From: Gemmatimonadales bacterium
GTDB taxonomy: Bacteria; Gemmatimonadota; Gemmatimonadetes; Palauibacterales; Palauibacteraceae
DNA length: 64,000 bases
Direction: 5' to 3'
NCBI GenBank assembly: GCA_009838765.1
Contig: VXQX01000010.1
Coordinates: forward strand, 25,997 to 89,996
Within the stretch, counting starts at the first letter, position 1, and each line of letters begins with the position of its first letter. Under the pieces are notes generated by a model that saw only the letters and a program-made list of their open reading frames with translations, searched no databases and was not told the origin of the DNA. Of this stretch, positions 28,756 to 36,625 are shown in pieces. Made by a program: the position numbers and the translations under genes.

Positions 28756-31581
28756 ATGCGATACGAATCGCGCACATGCGCCCCCTCGATGACCGTGCTC
28801 GCCCTGTTCGCGGCCGCACTCACCGTGCCGCCGCCGCCCGCCCATGCCCAGGACGGAGCGCGGGATGAAGACGCGGAGGCCGTCCTCAACGCCCCCGGAC
28901 ACCCGCTGCTCCAGGGGTTCCGGTGGCGGCCCGTCGGCCCGACCGGGCAGGGCGGTCGCGTCGACGACCTCGCGGTCCACCCCGAAGACAGCCGGATCTT
29001 CTACGTCGGCTTCGCGACCGGCGGTCTGTGGAAGACGACGAACCGCGGGACGACGTTCGAGCCGATCTTCGACAGCTACGAGACGCACTCCATCGGCGCC
29101 CTCGCCCTCGCGCCCTCCGACCCCGACGTCCTCTACGTGGGTACGGGCGAGGCGAACAACCGACAAAGCTCGTCGTTCGGTTACGGTGTCTACAAGAGCA
29201 CCGACGGCGGCGCCACGTTCACGCATGCGGGACTCCGGGAGACGCAGAGCATCGCGCGCGTCCTCGTCCACCCGACGAATCCGGATGTCGTATGGGTGGC
29301 CGCGGTCGGCCATCTCTTCGGCCCCAACGCGGAGCGCGGCGTGTTCAAGTCCAGCGACGGAGGAGCGAGCTGGCGCCACGTACTCGCGGTCGATGAGGAC
29401 ACCGGCGCGACGGACCTCGTCATGGACCCGTCGAATCCCGACGTGCTGTTCGCCTCTACCTATCAGCGTCGACGCACCGTGTGCTGTTTTGTCGGCGGCG
29501 GGCCGGGAAGCGGAATCTGGCGTTCCGGGGACGGCGGGGAGAGCTGGTCGCCCGTCGAGGGAGCCGGGCTGCCCGCCGGCACCCTGGGCCGCATCGCGCT
29601 CGCAATGACGCCCGCCGATCCCGACATCGTCTACGCCCAGATCGAAGTGGCCGCGGACCGCGAGTCGCCGCTGTCCGAAGAGGAGCAGGGCGAATGGCGC
29701 AGGCTTGCCAGGCTCGATTCGCTCCCCCCCGACCCGCAGTGGTCCGGGGTGTGGCGATCGGCGGACAAGGGCCGCACATGGGAGTTCCGGAGCAACGAGA
29801 ACGGACGCCCCATGTACTTCAGCCAGATCCGGGTCTCCCCCGAGGATCCCGATCTCGTCTATACCGTGGACCAGCGGGTGTCGAAGTCACGCGACGGCGG
29901 CCGCACCTGGGAGGTGCTGAGCGGGTACGGCCACGTAGACCAGCACGCGTTCTGGATCGATCCGGCCGACCACGATCACCTCGTGATCGGCAACGATGGG
30001 GGGGTCGACGTGAGTTGGGACCAGGGCGAGACCTGGGAATCGCTGCGCCCCTGGGCCGTCGGGCAGCCCTATCACGCCTCGGTGGACATGCGGCGCCCCT
30101 ACTACGTCTGCACCGGCCTGCAGGACAACGGAAGCTGGTGCGGGCCGAGCTCCGTGCGCTCGGGGCCGATCCTCTCCCAGGACTGGTATCGGGTCGGCGG
30201 CGGGGACGGGTTCTACACGCAGGTCGACCCGACGGACGCGGCGATCGTGTTCGTCGAGTCGCAGAACGGGCGTCTCCGGCGCGTGGATCTGCGCGAGGGC
30301 GTCTCGCGTCCGATCACACCGCGGGTCCCGGATGAAGAAGACCCCATGGACACCAACATCGCCCCGGTTCCATCGGTTGACAGCGAGATCCGGTGGAACT
30401 GGAACACACCGTTCCTCCTCTCGCCCCACAACCCGCGCATCCTGCACGCGGGCGGCAACCGGTTCTTCACATCGCGCGACCGTGGAGAGACCTGGACGAT
30501 GGGCCCGGACCTCTCGAAAGACGTGGACCGGGACGCCGAGGTCGTGATGGGGGTGGCCAACGGCATCCCGCGCTGCTCGCAGTTCGAGCGCGGGACGGAG
30601 TGCACGCTGTCGCGCAACGATGGCGTATCGATGTGGGGCAGCATGACGTCCATCGCCGAGTCGCCCATCGTCCCGGGCCTTCTCTGGGCCGGAACCGACG
30701 ACGGCAACATCCAGGTGAGCCGCGACGGGGGTGCGATCTGGACCGAGGTCAGCCGCAACCTCCCCGGGGGTACGACGCGGCACTACGTGTCCCGCGTGGA
30801 AGCCTCGCATGCGGACGCGGCGACCGCGTACGTATCGATCGACGGGCACAAGAACGACGACCTGCGTCCCTACGTGTACGTGACCCGCGACTACGGCGCC
30901 ACGTGGGAAGACATCACATCGAATCTGCCCTCGTTCGGAAACGTGAACACGGTCCGGCAGGATCCGCGGAACCCCCGTCTGCTCTACGTCGGCACCGAGT
31001 TCGGCTTCCACGTCTCGTTCGACGAGGGCGACACGTGGCACGACTTCATGCCGGGCCTGCCCGTAGTCCGGATCGACGATGTGGTCGTCCACCCCCGCGA
31101 GAACGATCTCGTGTTGGCGACGCACGGCCGCAGCGTCTACATCCTCGACGACGTCACGGCCCTTCAGGCGCTGACCGATGGCATCCTCGCGAGCGACGCC
31201 CACCTGTTCGACCCCCGCCCGGCCGTCCTCTGGAAGAACGATATCCGGCGCAGCCGCTCCGTCACGGGCGACAAGAACTGGACGGGCGAGAGCGCGCCGG
31301 CAGGTACGATGATCCAGTACTACCTGGGCTCTCCGGCCGATGTGTCGATCGAGATCTCGGACCTCGCGACCGGCAGGGTCGTGCGCGGACTCGAAGGCAC
31401 CGGCCGGACGGGGCTGAACCGGGTGGCCTGGAATCTGCGCACGAACCCGGGCCTCCAGGGCCGGGGCGGGGCCGGGTTGCCCGTGACCCCGGGCACATAC
31501 CGCGTGACGCTGAAGGTGGGTGAGGCCACGCATTCGGCGCTGCTGGAGGTGCTGGAAGACCGCTGGCTGGAGACGCAGTGA
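28756..31581 (+). CDS. Exported BNR/sortilin-like beta-propeller protein
   Basis: 941 residues with a signal peptide ending PPPAHAQ. Many BNR/Asp-box-type repeats, for example TGGLWKTTNRGTTFEP, YGVYKSTDGGATFTHAG, RGVFKSSDGGASWRHV and FFTSRDRGETWTM, fit two multi-bladed propellers of the Vps10/sortilin (10-bladed) or glycosidase-like class across residues 40-800. The last 130 residues include a C-terminal beta domain (APAGTMIQYYLGSPADVSIE) like those used for sorting or sugar binding. This family is expanded in Gemmatimonadota and Bacteroidota and is often annotated as glycosyl hydrolase without proof. It has its own promoter. Confidence 0.85.
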   Translation: MRYESRTCAPSMTVLALFAAALTVPPPPAHAQDGARDEDAEAVLNAPGHPLLQGFRWRPVGPTGQGGRVDDLAVHPEDSRIFYVGFATGGLWKTTNRGTTFEPIFDSYETHSIGALALAPSDPDVLYVGTGEANNRQSSSFGYGVYKSTDGGATFTHAGLRETQSIARVLVHPTNPDVVWVAAVGHLFGPNAERGVFKSSDGGASWRHVLAVDEDTGATDLVMDPSNPDVLFASTYQRRRTVCCFVGGGPGSGIWRSGDGGESWSPVEGAGLPAGTLGRIALAMTPADPDIVYAQIEVAADRESPLSEEEQGEWRRLARLDSLPPDPQWSGVWRSADKGRTWEFRSNENGRPMYFSQIRVSPEDPDLVYTVDQRVSKSRDGGRTWEVLSGYGHVDQHAFWIDPADHDHLVIGNDGGVDVSWDQGETWESLRPWAVGQPYHASVDMRRPYYVCTGLQDNGSWCGPSSVRSGPILSQDWYRVGGGDGFYTQVDPTDAAIVFVESQNGRLRRVDLREGVSRPITPRVPDEEDPMDTNIAPVPSVDSEIRWNWNTPFLLSPHNPRILHAGGNRFFTSRDRGETWTMGPDLSKDVDRDAEVVMGVANGIPRCSQFERGTECTLSRNDGVSMWGSMTSIAESPIVPGLLWAGTDDGNIQVSRDGGAIWTEVSRNLPGGTTRHYVSRVEASHADAATAYVSIDGHKNDDLRPYVYVTRDYGATWEDITSNLPSFGNVNTVRQDPRNPRLLYVGTEFGFHVSFDEGDTWHDFMPGLPVVRIDDVVVHPRENDLVLATHGRSVYILDDVTALQALTDGILASDAHLFDPRPAVLWKNDIRRSRSVTGDKNWTGESAPAGTMIQYYLGSPADVSIEISDLATGRVVRGLEGTGRTGLNRVAWNLRTNPGLQGRGGAGLPVTPGTYRVTLKVGEATHSALLEVLEDRWLETQ

Positions 31582-31608
31582 CCCGGCGCCCGCGAGCCGC
31601 GAAACCGG

Positions 31609-32859
31609 CTATCCGCCGGCCATCGAGTCGAGGAACTCCTGGTTCGTGTCCGTGCGCTGCAGCCGCTCGATCATGAACTGAATCGCCTCGGCCGGCGGCA
31701 TGTCGGAGAGGAAGTTCCGCAGCAGGTACATCCGGTTGAGTTCGACCTCGTTCAGGAGGAGTTCCTCCTTGCGCGTGCTCGAACGGTTGAGATCGATCGC
31801 GGGGTAGATCCGCTTGTCGGAGATCTGGCGGTCCAGCAGGACCTCGCTGTTCCCCGTGCCCTTGAACTCCTCGAAGATGACCTCGTCCATCCGGCTGCCC
31901 GTCTCGATCAGGGCCGTCGCGATGATCGTGAGGCTGCCCCCCTCCTCGATGTTTCGCGCCGCGCCGAAGAAGCGCTTCGGCCGATGGAGCGCGTTCGCAT
32001 CCACGCCGCCGGAGAGAATCTTGCCCGAGTGGGGGACCGTCGTGTTGTAGGCCCGCGCGAGGCGCGTGATCGAATCGAGGAGGATCACGACATCGTGCTG
32101 GTATTCGACCAGCCGCTTGGCTTTCTCGATCACCATCTCCGCCACCTGCGTGTGGCGGTCGGCCGGCTCATCGAACGTGGATGAGATGATCTCGGCGGGA
32201 ACGTTCTCCTCCATGTCCGTGACCTCTTCGGGCCGCTCGTCGATGAGGAGTACGATCACCTTCGCATCCGGCTGGTTCGCGACGATCGCGTTCGCGATCT
32301 TCTGCAGGAGGATCGTCTTCCCGGCCTTGGGCGGGGAGACGATGAGGCTCCGCTGCCCCTTACCGATCGGCGCGATGAGGTCGAGGATCCGCATCGACAC
32401 ATCGCCGTCCTCCTGCTCGAGGACGAGCCGCTCCTCGGGATAGCGCGGTCGGAGATTGTCGAACGCGATCCGGTGCTTCGCCTTGTCCGGGTCCACGCCG
32501 TTGAGCGTCTCCACCTTCAGCAGGGCGAGGTACCGCTCTCCCTCCTTCGGCGGCCGCACGCGGCCCTGGATGGTGTCGCCCGTCCGCATGTCGAAGCGCT
32601 TGATCTGCGACGGGGAGACGTAGATGTCGTCCGGGCCGTACAGGTAGTTCCAGTCCTGGCTCCGCAGAAAGCCGTAGCCCTCCGGCAGAATCTCGAGGAC
32701 GCCCTCGCCCCGGAGGACGATGTCGGAATCGAGGAGATTCTGTTCGATCCGAAAGATCAGGTCCTGTTTTCGAAGGCCCGAGAAGTTGTGAATGTCGAGT
32801 TCTTCGGCCATGTCATGAAGCTCGCCGATCGACTTCGACTTGAGTTCGGCGATGTCCAT
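31609..32859 (-). CDS. rho: Transcription termination factor Rho
   Basis: 416 residues from ATG 32859, chosen over a longer ORF because GGAGG lies upstream and Rho begins [21 protein letters not shown]-terminal helical and CSD RNA-binding domain ([39 protein letters not shown]). ATPase core with Walker A SPPKAGKT, Walker [18 protein letters not shown], the Q/R loops and [12 protein letters not shown]. Ends in [17 protein letters not shown]. Hexameric RNA helicase that ends transcription. Expressed from its own promoter at 32973-33001 with a leader of about 100 bases. Confidence 0.97.
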   Translation of the reverse strand: MDIAELKSKSIGELHDMAEELDIHNFSGLRKQDLIFRIEQNLLDSDIVLRGEGVLEILPEGYGFLRSQDWNYLYGPDDIYVSPSQIKRFDMRTGDTIQGRVRPPKEGERYLALLKVETLNGVDPDKAKHRIAFDNLRPRYPEERLVLEQEDGDVSMRILDLIAPIGKGQRSLIVSPPKAGKTILLQKIANAIVANQPDAKVIVLLIDERPEEVTDMEENVPAEIISSTFDEPADRHTQVAEMVIEKAKRLVEYQHDVVILLDSITRLARAYNTTVPHSGKILSGGVDANALHRPKRFFGAARNIEEGGSLTIIATALIETGSRMDEVIFEEFKGTGNSEVLLDRQISDKRIYPAIDLNRSSTRKEELLLNEVELNRMYLLRNFLSDMPPAEAIQFMIERLQRTDTNQEFLDSMAGG

Positions 32860-32972
32860 CGCCTGCCTCCGGAAGAGAGTGAGCCGGGCTGCAGCCACGC
32901 CGCGTACGGCATGGTCGGTTCGTGAGGTGTCCTGCTTGCGGCCGGGGGATGTGGTCCGAGGTGGACGCACCG

Positions 32973-33001
32973 ACCATAATGGTGCCGCCGGGCACGGTCA
33001 A
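32973..33001 (-). promoter_or_regulatory. Promoter of rho
   Basis: On the minus strand: TTGACC (33001-32996), 17-base spacer, TATGGT (32978-32973). The leader to ATG 32859 is about 105 bases, long enough for the Rho autoregulation seen in other bacteria, though no specific element is recognised. Confidence 0.55.
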
Positions 33002-33043
33002 GGCGACCGCGCCGCAACCGTAACTGCGACCCGCGAGCGCCCG

Positions 33044-33397
33044 ATGGCCAGACACAATCGCGAAGGAAGGGGACTCGACCAGCTCGGCAACCTGTGGCGG
33101 ATAAGCTATCAGCCCGACTGGTTCCGTCTGTTGAAGCTGTCGCGGCCGGTGCCGGGGGGGCGCCGTTCGTCCCGCACGCTGTGCCGCAATCCGGCACGTA
33201 CGGCGGACGCGGAGCCGGGCCGGTCGGTGCGGACGCGGATCTCGGCCGCGGACGGGTCCGTCGATGTGGCGGTGTCCATCGAAGACCGCGACCAGGTGGT
33301 CGACCACGTCATCATCGGGGTCCGGCGAAAGCGCGGCAGAAAGACGGAACTGCTCCGGTTCGCCGTCCACGGCGGCCTTCCGAAGCGGAGGATCTGA
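33044..33397 (+). CDS. Hypothetical protein, 117 aa
   Basis: ATG 33044 in a longer open frame that overlaps the rho leader. Soluble. The first part (GLDQLGNLWRISYQPDWFRL) looks like a small beta/helix unit. It continues into basic sequence (RRSSRTLCRNPARTADAEPG) and a strand-rich C-terminus (SVDVAVSIEDRDQVVDHVII). No family recognised. Its regular codon pattern and lack of a better frame support coding. No RBS is clear. Confidence 0.55.
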   Translation: MARHNREGRGLDQLGNLWRISYQPDWFRLLKLSRPVPGGRRSSRTLCRNPARTADAEPGRSVRTRISAADGSVDVAVSIEDRDQVVDHVIIGVRRKRGRKTELLRFAVHGGLPKRRI

Positions 33398-33424
33398 GCC
33401 GGCGGCCAGCCGGCAGCCCGGCTG

Positions 33425-34408
33425 CTAGAAGACGCGGATGCGGAGCCAGCGCGACGGGTTGTAACCGAGGTCTTCCGCCAACTCGGCGACTGCGGTGCGC
33501 AGGGCGGCGATTTGGCGTCGGACCTCCCCATCCACGAGAGCCCGGCCCGCGGTCCCCTCGCCGCGCTCCAGCCGCGCGATCATCGCCGCGACACGAGACA
33601 GCACCGCGTCCAGCGCCTCGACTGTCGATTCGAGATTGCCGACGCCGTGCGCGAGTCGCGGGGACGCCTCCCAGGTCGCGAACCGTTCCCGCACGCGGCG
33701 CGTGGCCGCGCTCACGAGCGTGTCCGTCGCGAGCCGCGCGAGCGACGAGCGCCGAAAGTCCTGCTGAAACAGCTCCTCCAGCGCTTCGAGACTGCTTCGC
33801 AGCCCGGCCAGCGTGCCCGGATCCTCCCGAAAGCGGGCGAGCGAGCCCTGATCCGAGCCGAGCGCGTCCTGCGCTTCGGAGGCGCCCACTTCGAGCGTGC
33901 GTACCGCCCCCAACAGCGAGTCCGCCAGCGCCATGACCGTCTCCGGTTCGATCGGCGGACCGGAAGCGCGCAGCGTGTCCGAGTAGTTCCAGGGGGGGGC
34001 GGAGCCCGTGCCCGGGTTCACGGAGAGGACGACGGGCGCCACGAGATCCGACGGTCGGACGTCGGCGGTGGCATCCGCTCGCAGGATCGTTTCGGCGGCC
34101 CGGTCGATGACGGCTTCGATCACGACCCGGCTCTCGAGCGACGCATCGCGTCCGTTTGCTCCGGGAGCCTGGAACGAAATCGACAGCACGCGCCCGACCG
34201 ACCTCCCGGCCACCCAGACGGCGGAACCCGGCCCAAGCCCTTCCACCGACTGGGCGAGCGCCGTGATCCGGGGGCCTTCGAGCGTCGCGCGGACGATGAC
34301 CTCGATGACGGAGATCGTCGCCGAAAGGACGATGGCGACGGCGATCAGAACCAGGCCCCGCCGGGCCCGGATCCGCGAGACGTCTGAAGAGAGGTCCGTC
34401 CGGATCAT
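33425..34408 (-). CDS. MCE/MlaD-family lipid-transport substrate-binding protein
   Basis: 327 residues. A single membrane anchor at about 20-40 (LVLIAVAIVLSATISVIEVI) is followed by an MCE domain starting ITALAQSVEGLGPGSAVWVA and GRSVGRVLSISFQAPG. The C-terminal half is long and helical (SLARFREDPGTLAGLRSSLE, VEALDAVLSRVAAMIARLER), as in MCE proteins that form tubes. Such proteins carry phospholipids between membranes with MlaE/MlaF-type ABC partners. None of those genes is adjacent. Divergent from ssb. Confidence 0.75.
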   Translation of the reverse strand: MIRTDLSSDVSRIRARRGLVLIAVAIVLSATISVIEVIVRATLEGPRITALAQSVEGLGPGSAVWVAGRSVGRVLSISFQAPGANGRDASLESRVVIEAVIDRAAETILRADATADVRPSDLVAPVVLSVNPGTGSAPPWNYSDTLRASGPPIEPETVMALADSLLGAVRTLEVGASEAQDALGSDQGSLARFREDPGTLAGLRSSLEALEELFQQDFRRSSLARLATDTLVSAATRRVRERFATWEASPRLAHGVGNLESTVEALDAVLSRVAAMIARLERGEGTAGRALVDGEVRRQIAALRTAVAELAEDLGYNPSRWLRIRVF

Positions 34409-34553
34409 CCCTGAGCAGACCCTCTCCCGGCTGCGGCGTCAAGGTGGGACCGGCCAGCTCCGGCCGTGGCGGAGATGCGGTTTGAAGTCCCTCCCCCCGA
34501 TCGGAGATTCGCGTGCCTCGCTGACCTGCTCACGCATCGCAAAGGAGAGAATC

Positions 34554-34928
34554 ATGTCGAGAACGGTGAACCGCGTCATCCTCGTCGGAAACGCCGGCAG
34601 CGATCCCGATGTGCGCGAGACCGCCTCCGGCACCGCCGTCGCGCACCTGTCGCTCGCGACCAACCGCGTGTTCCGCAAGAACGGGGAGACCCAGCGCCGC
34701 ACGGATTGGCACCGGCTCACCTTCTGGCGGCGTCAGGCGGAGACGGTCGGCGAGTACGTGCGCAAGGGCTCGCGCCTCTACGTCGAGGGCCACCTCGAGT
34801 ACGGGTCGTTCGAGCGCGACGGCATCGCGATTCCCACCGTGGACGTGGTCGTGGAGGACATGGTGATGCTGGATCCGCGGCCGGACGACGGCGACCTCGC
34901 AACCGACAGCGCCGAGCTGCCGCAGTAG
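34554..34928 (+). CDS. ssb: Single-stranded DNA-binding protein (short)
   Basis: 124 residues from ATG 34554 with AAAGGAGAG just upstream. OB-fold complete: VNRVILVGNAGSDPDVRETA, VAHLSLATNRVF, RTDWHRLTFWRRQAETVGEY and VRKGSRLYVEGHLEYGSF. It stops soon after the fold with DLATDSAELPQ, lacking the long linker and the acidic DDDIPF-type tip that recruits repair and replication partners. It could be a secondary SSB. The next gene begins five bases after its stop. Confidence 0.9.
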   Translation: MSRTVNRVILVGNAGSDPDVRETASGTAVAHLSLATNRVFRKNGETQRRTDWHRLTFWRRQAETVGEYVRKGSRLYVEGHLEYGSFERDGIAIPTVDVVVEDMVMLDPRPDDGDLATDSAELPQ

Positions 34929-34933
34929 ACTGC

Positions 34934-35593
34934 ATGCATCGCGCCGCATTCGGCGAACCCTCGGCGACGCTCGCCGGGGCACTGGAGACCCGCCCCAGGA
35001 ACGTGCATCTTCCCGTGCGTGGGGCGGGTCCGTCGACCAGGTCGAAGCGGAGGAATCCGATACAGACACACGATCCGGGGTTTCTGACCCTGTCGAATCT
35101 ACTGTCCCTCAGCCGCATACCGCTCGGCCTCGCCTTCATAGTGGTCTCGGACCCCGGCATGATGGCTCTTCTCGTGGCCACGGCGGGCGCAACGGACGTC
35201 CTCGATGGGTTCATCGCCCGCGTAAGCGGGACGCGCTCCCAGGTCGGACTCCTGCTCGACCCGCTCTGCGACAAGCTCTTCGTCCTGCTCGCCCTCTCCG
35301 GCTTCCTGGCGGCGGGCAGCCTCGACGGGGTGTCGTTCGTGATCCTGATCCTCCGGGATCTCTATACGGCCGGGTGCTACCTCCTGGCCCGGCTCGTCTC
35401 CATCATCATCCCCTTCAAGCCCCGGTGGCCGGGCAAAATCGCCACCGGCCTGCAATTTCTTACGCTCCTCGCCCTCATTTTCAACCCTCGGTATGTTCCC
35501 GCACTCGTGTTGCTCGTCGGCGTAACGTCGGCCTGGGCGATCATCGATTACGGAACGCATTGCCTCCGGCGGAAATGGAAGAGCGCGGCCTGA
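34934..35593 (+). CDS. CDP-alcohol phosphatidyltransferase
   Basis: 219 residues from ATG 34934; a GTG near 35002 is an alternative start because the first 45 residues are poorly structured. The full catalytic motif is present: the pattern D-x2-DG-x2-AR-x8-G-x3-D-x3-D in TDVLDGFIARVSG followed by VGLLLDPLCDKL. About five membrane helices (LGLAFIVVSD, FVLLALSGFLAAGS, PALVLLVGVTSAWAII). These enzymes swap CMP of CDP-diacylglycerol for an alcohol such as glycerol-3-phosphate, serine or inositol. The exact acceptor is not defined by the sequence. Confidence 0.9.
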   Translation: MHRAAFGEPSATLAGALETRPRNVHLPVRGAGPSTRSKRRNPIQTHDPGFLTLSNLLSLSRIPLGLAFIVVSDPGMMALLVATAGATDVLDGFIARVSGTRSQVGLLLDPLCDKLFVLLALSGFLAAGSLDGVSFVILILRDLYTAGCYLLARLVSIIIPFKPRWPGKIATGLQFLTLLALIFNPRYVPALVLLVGVTSAWAIIDYGTHCLRRKWKSAA

Positions 35594-35617
35594 CGATCCC
35601 CGGACGGCCTGAACGGC

Positions 35618-36625
35618 TTGGGCGTGAAAGAAGAAACAGTCGACATTACCATCATCGGAGGCGGTCCGACCGGCCTCTACGGGTCCTTCTACGCCGGTAT
35701 GCGCGGTGCGTCGGCCCGCATCATCGATGTCCTTCCCGAACTAGGGGGTCAGCTTACGGCGCTGTACCCGGAGAAGGACGTGTTCGACGTCGCCGGTTTC
35801 CCCCGGGTGCTGGCCAAGGATCTGGCGCGGGAACTCGTCACGCAGGGTCTGCAGTTCGACGCGCAGGTCTGTCTAGAGGAGCGCGTCCTCGAACTCAATC
35901 CGGGAAACGGCTGCTTCGATCTTCGCACGGACAAGGGTCCGCGGCCCACGCGCACCGTCGTCATTGCGGGGGGTAAGGGCGCCTTCAAGAGCCGCACTCT
36001 GCGCGTGCCGGGCTGGGATGAGTTCCTGAACCGGGGCCTCGCGACGAACGTGAAGGACCCGGAAGTGTTCCGCGGGAAACGCGTCCTTCTTGTCGGCGGG
36101 GGCGACTCCGCCTTCGACTGGAGTTGGGCGCTGCGGAACATCGCCGGAGAGCTCACACATATTCACCGGACCGACCGCTATCGGGCCCACGAGAGCACGG
36201 TCGCCCAGGTGGAGGGAGCGCATGAACGCGGAGAACTGCGGCTCCGAACGTTCCACACCGTAACGGAGATTCACGGCGGCGAGCGGGTGGAGGCCGCGAC
36301 GATCCGGCACACGAAGACGAAGGAAACGGAGCGAATCGAGGTGGACGGCATCATCGCTCTGATAGGTTTCGTTCCGAACATCGGGCCGATCGCCGAATGG
36401 GGGCTCGAGCTGCGGAAGAGGTGCATCGAGGTGGACTCGCGCATGCGCACGAACATCCCCGGCGTCTATGCGGCAGGGGACATCGCCACCTACGACGGGA
36501 AGCTGGAACTGATCTCGACCGGTTTCGGAGAGGCCGCGATCGCCGTGAACAACGCGGTCCACCACATCGACCCGACCGCGAAGGTGAACCCGGGCCACTC
36601 GACCGACTACAAGGTCTTCAAGTAG
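35618..36625 (+). CDS. Ferredoxin/flavodoxin-NADP+ reductase (TrxR-like FNR)
   Basis: 335 residues from TTG 35618 (GTG 35624 is equally possible). FAD-binding TIIGGGPTGLYGSFYAGMRG, ELGGQLTALYPEKDVFDVAG (an FNR-type signature), NADPH-binding KRVLLVGGGDSAFDWS, and C-terminal PGVYAAGDIATYDGKLELIS. The CxxC redox pair of thioredoxin reductase is absent, which separates it from TrxB. It passes electrons between NADPH and ferredoxin in the cytoplasm. Its stop overlaps the convergent ATPase gene by eight bases. Confidence 0.9.
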   Translation: MGVKEETVDITIIGGGPTGLYGSFYAGMRGASARIIDVLPELGGQLTALYPEKDVFDVAGFPRVLAKDLARELVTQGLQFDAQVCLEERVLELNPGNGCFDLRTDKGPRPTRTVVIAGGKGAFKSRTLRVPGWDEFLNRGLATNVKDPEVFRGKRVLLVGGGDSAFDWSWALRNIAGELTHIHRTDRYRAHESTVAQVEGAHERGELRLRTFHTVTEIHGGERVEAATIRHTKTKETERIEVDGIIALIGFVPNIGPIAEWGLELRKRCIEVDSRMRTNIPGVYAAGDIATYDGKLELISTGFGEAAIAVNNAVHHIDPTAKVNPGHSTDYKVFK

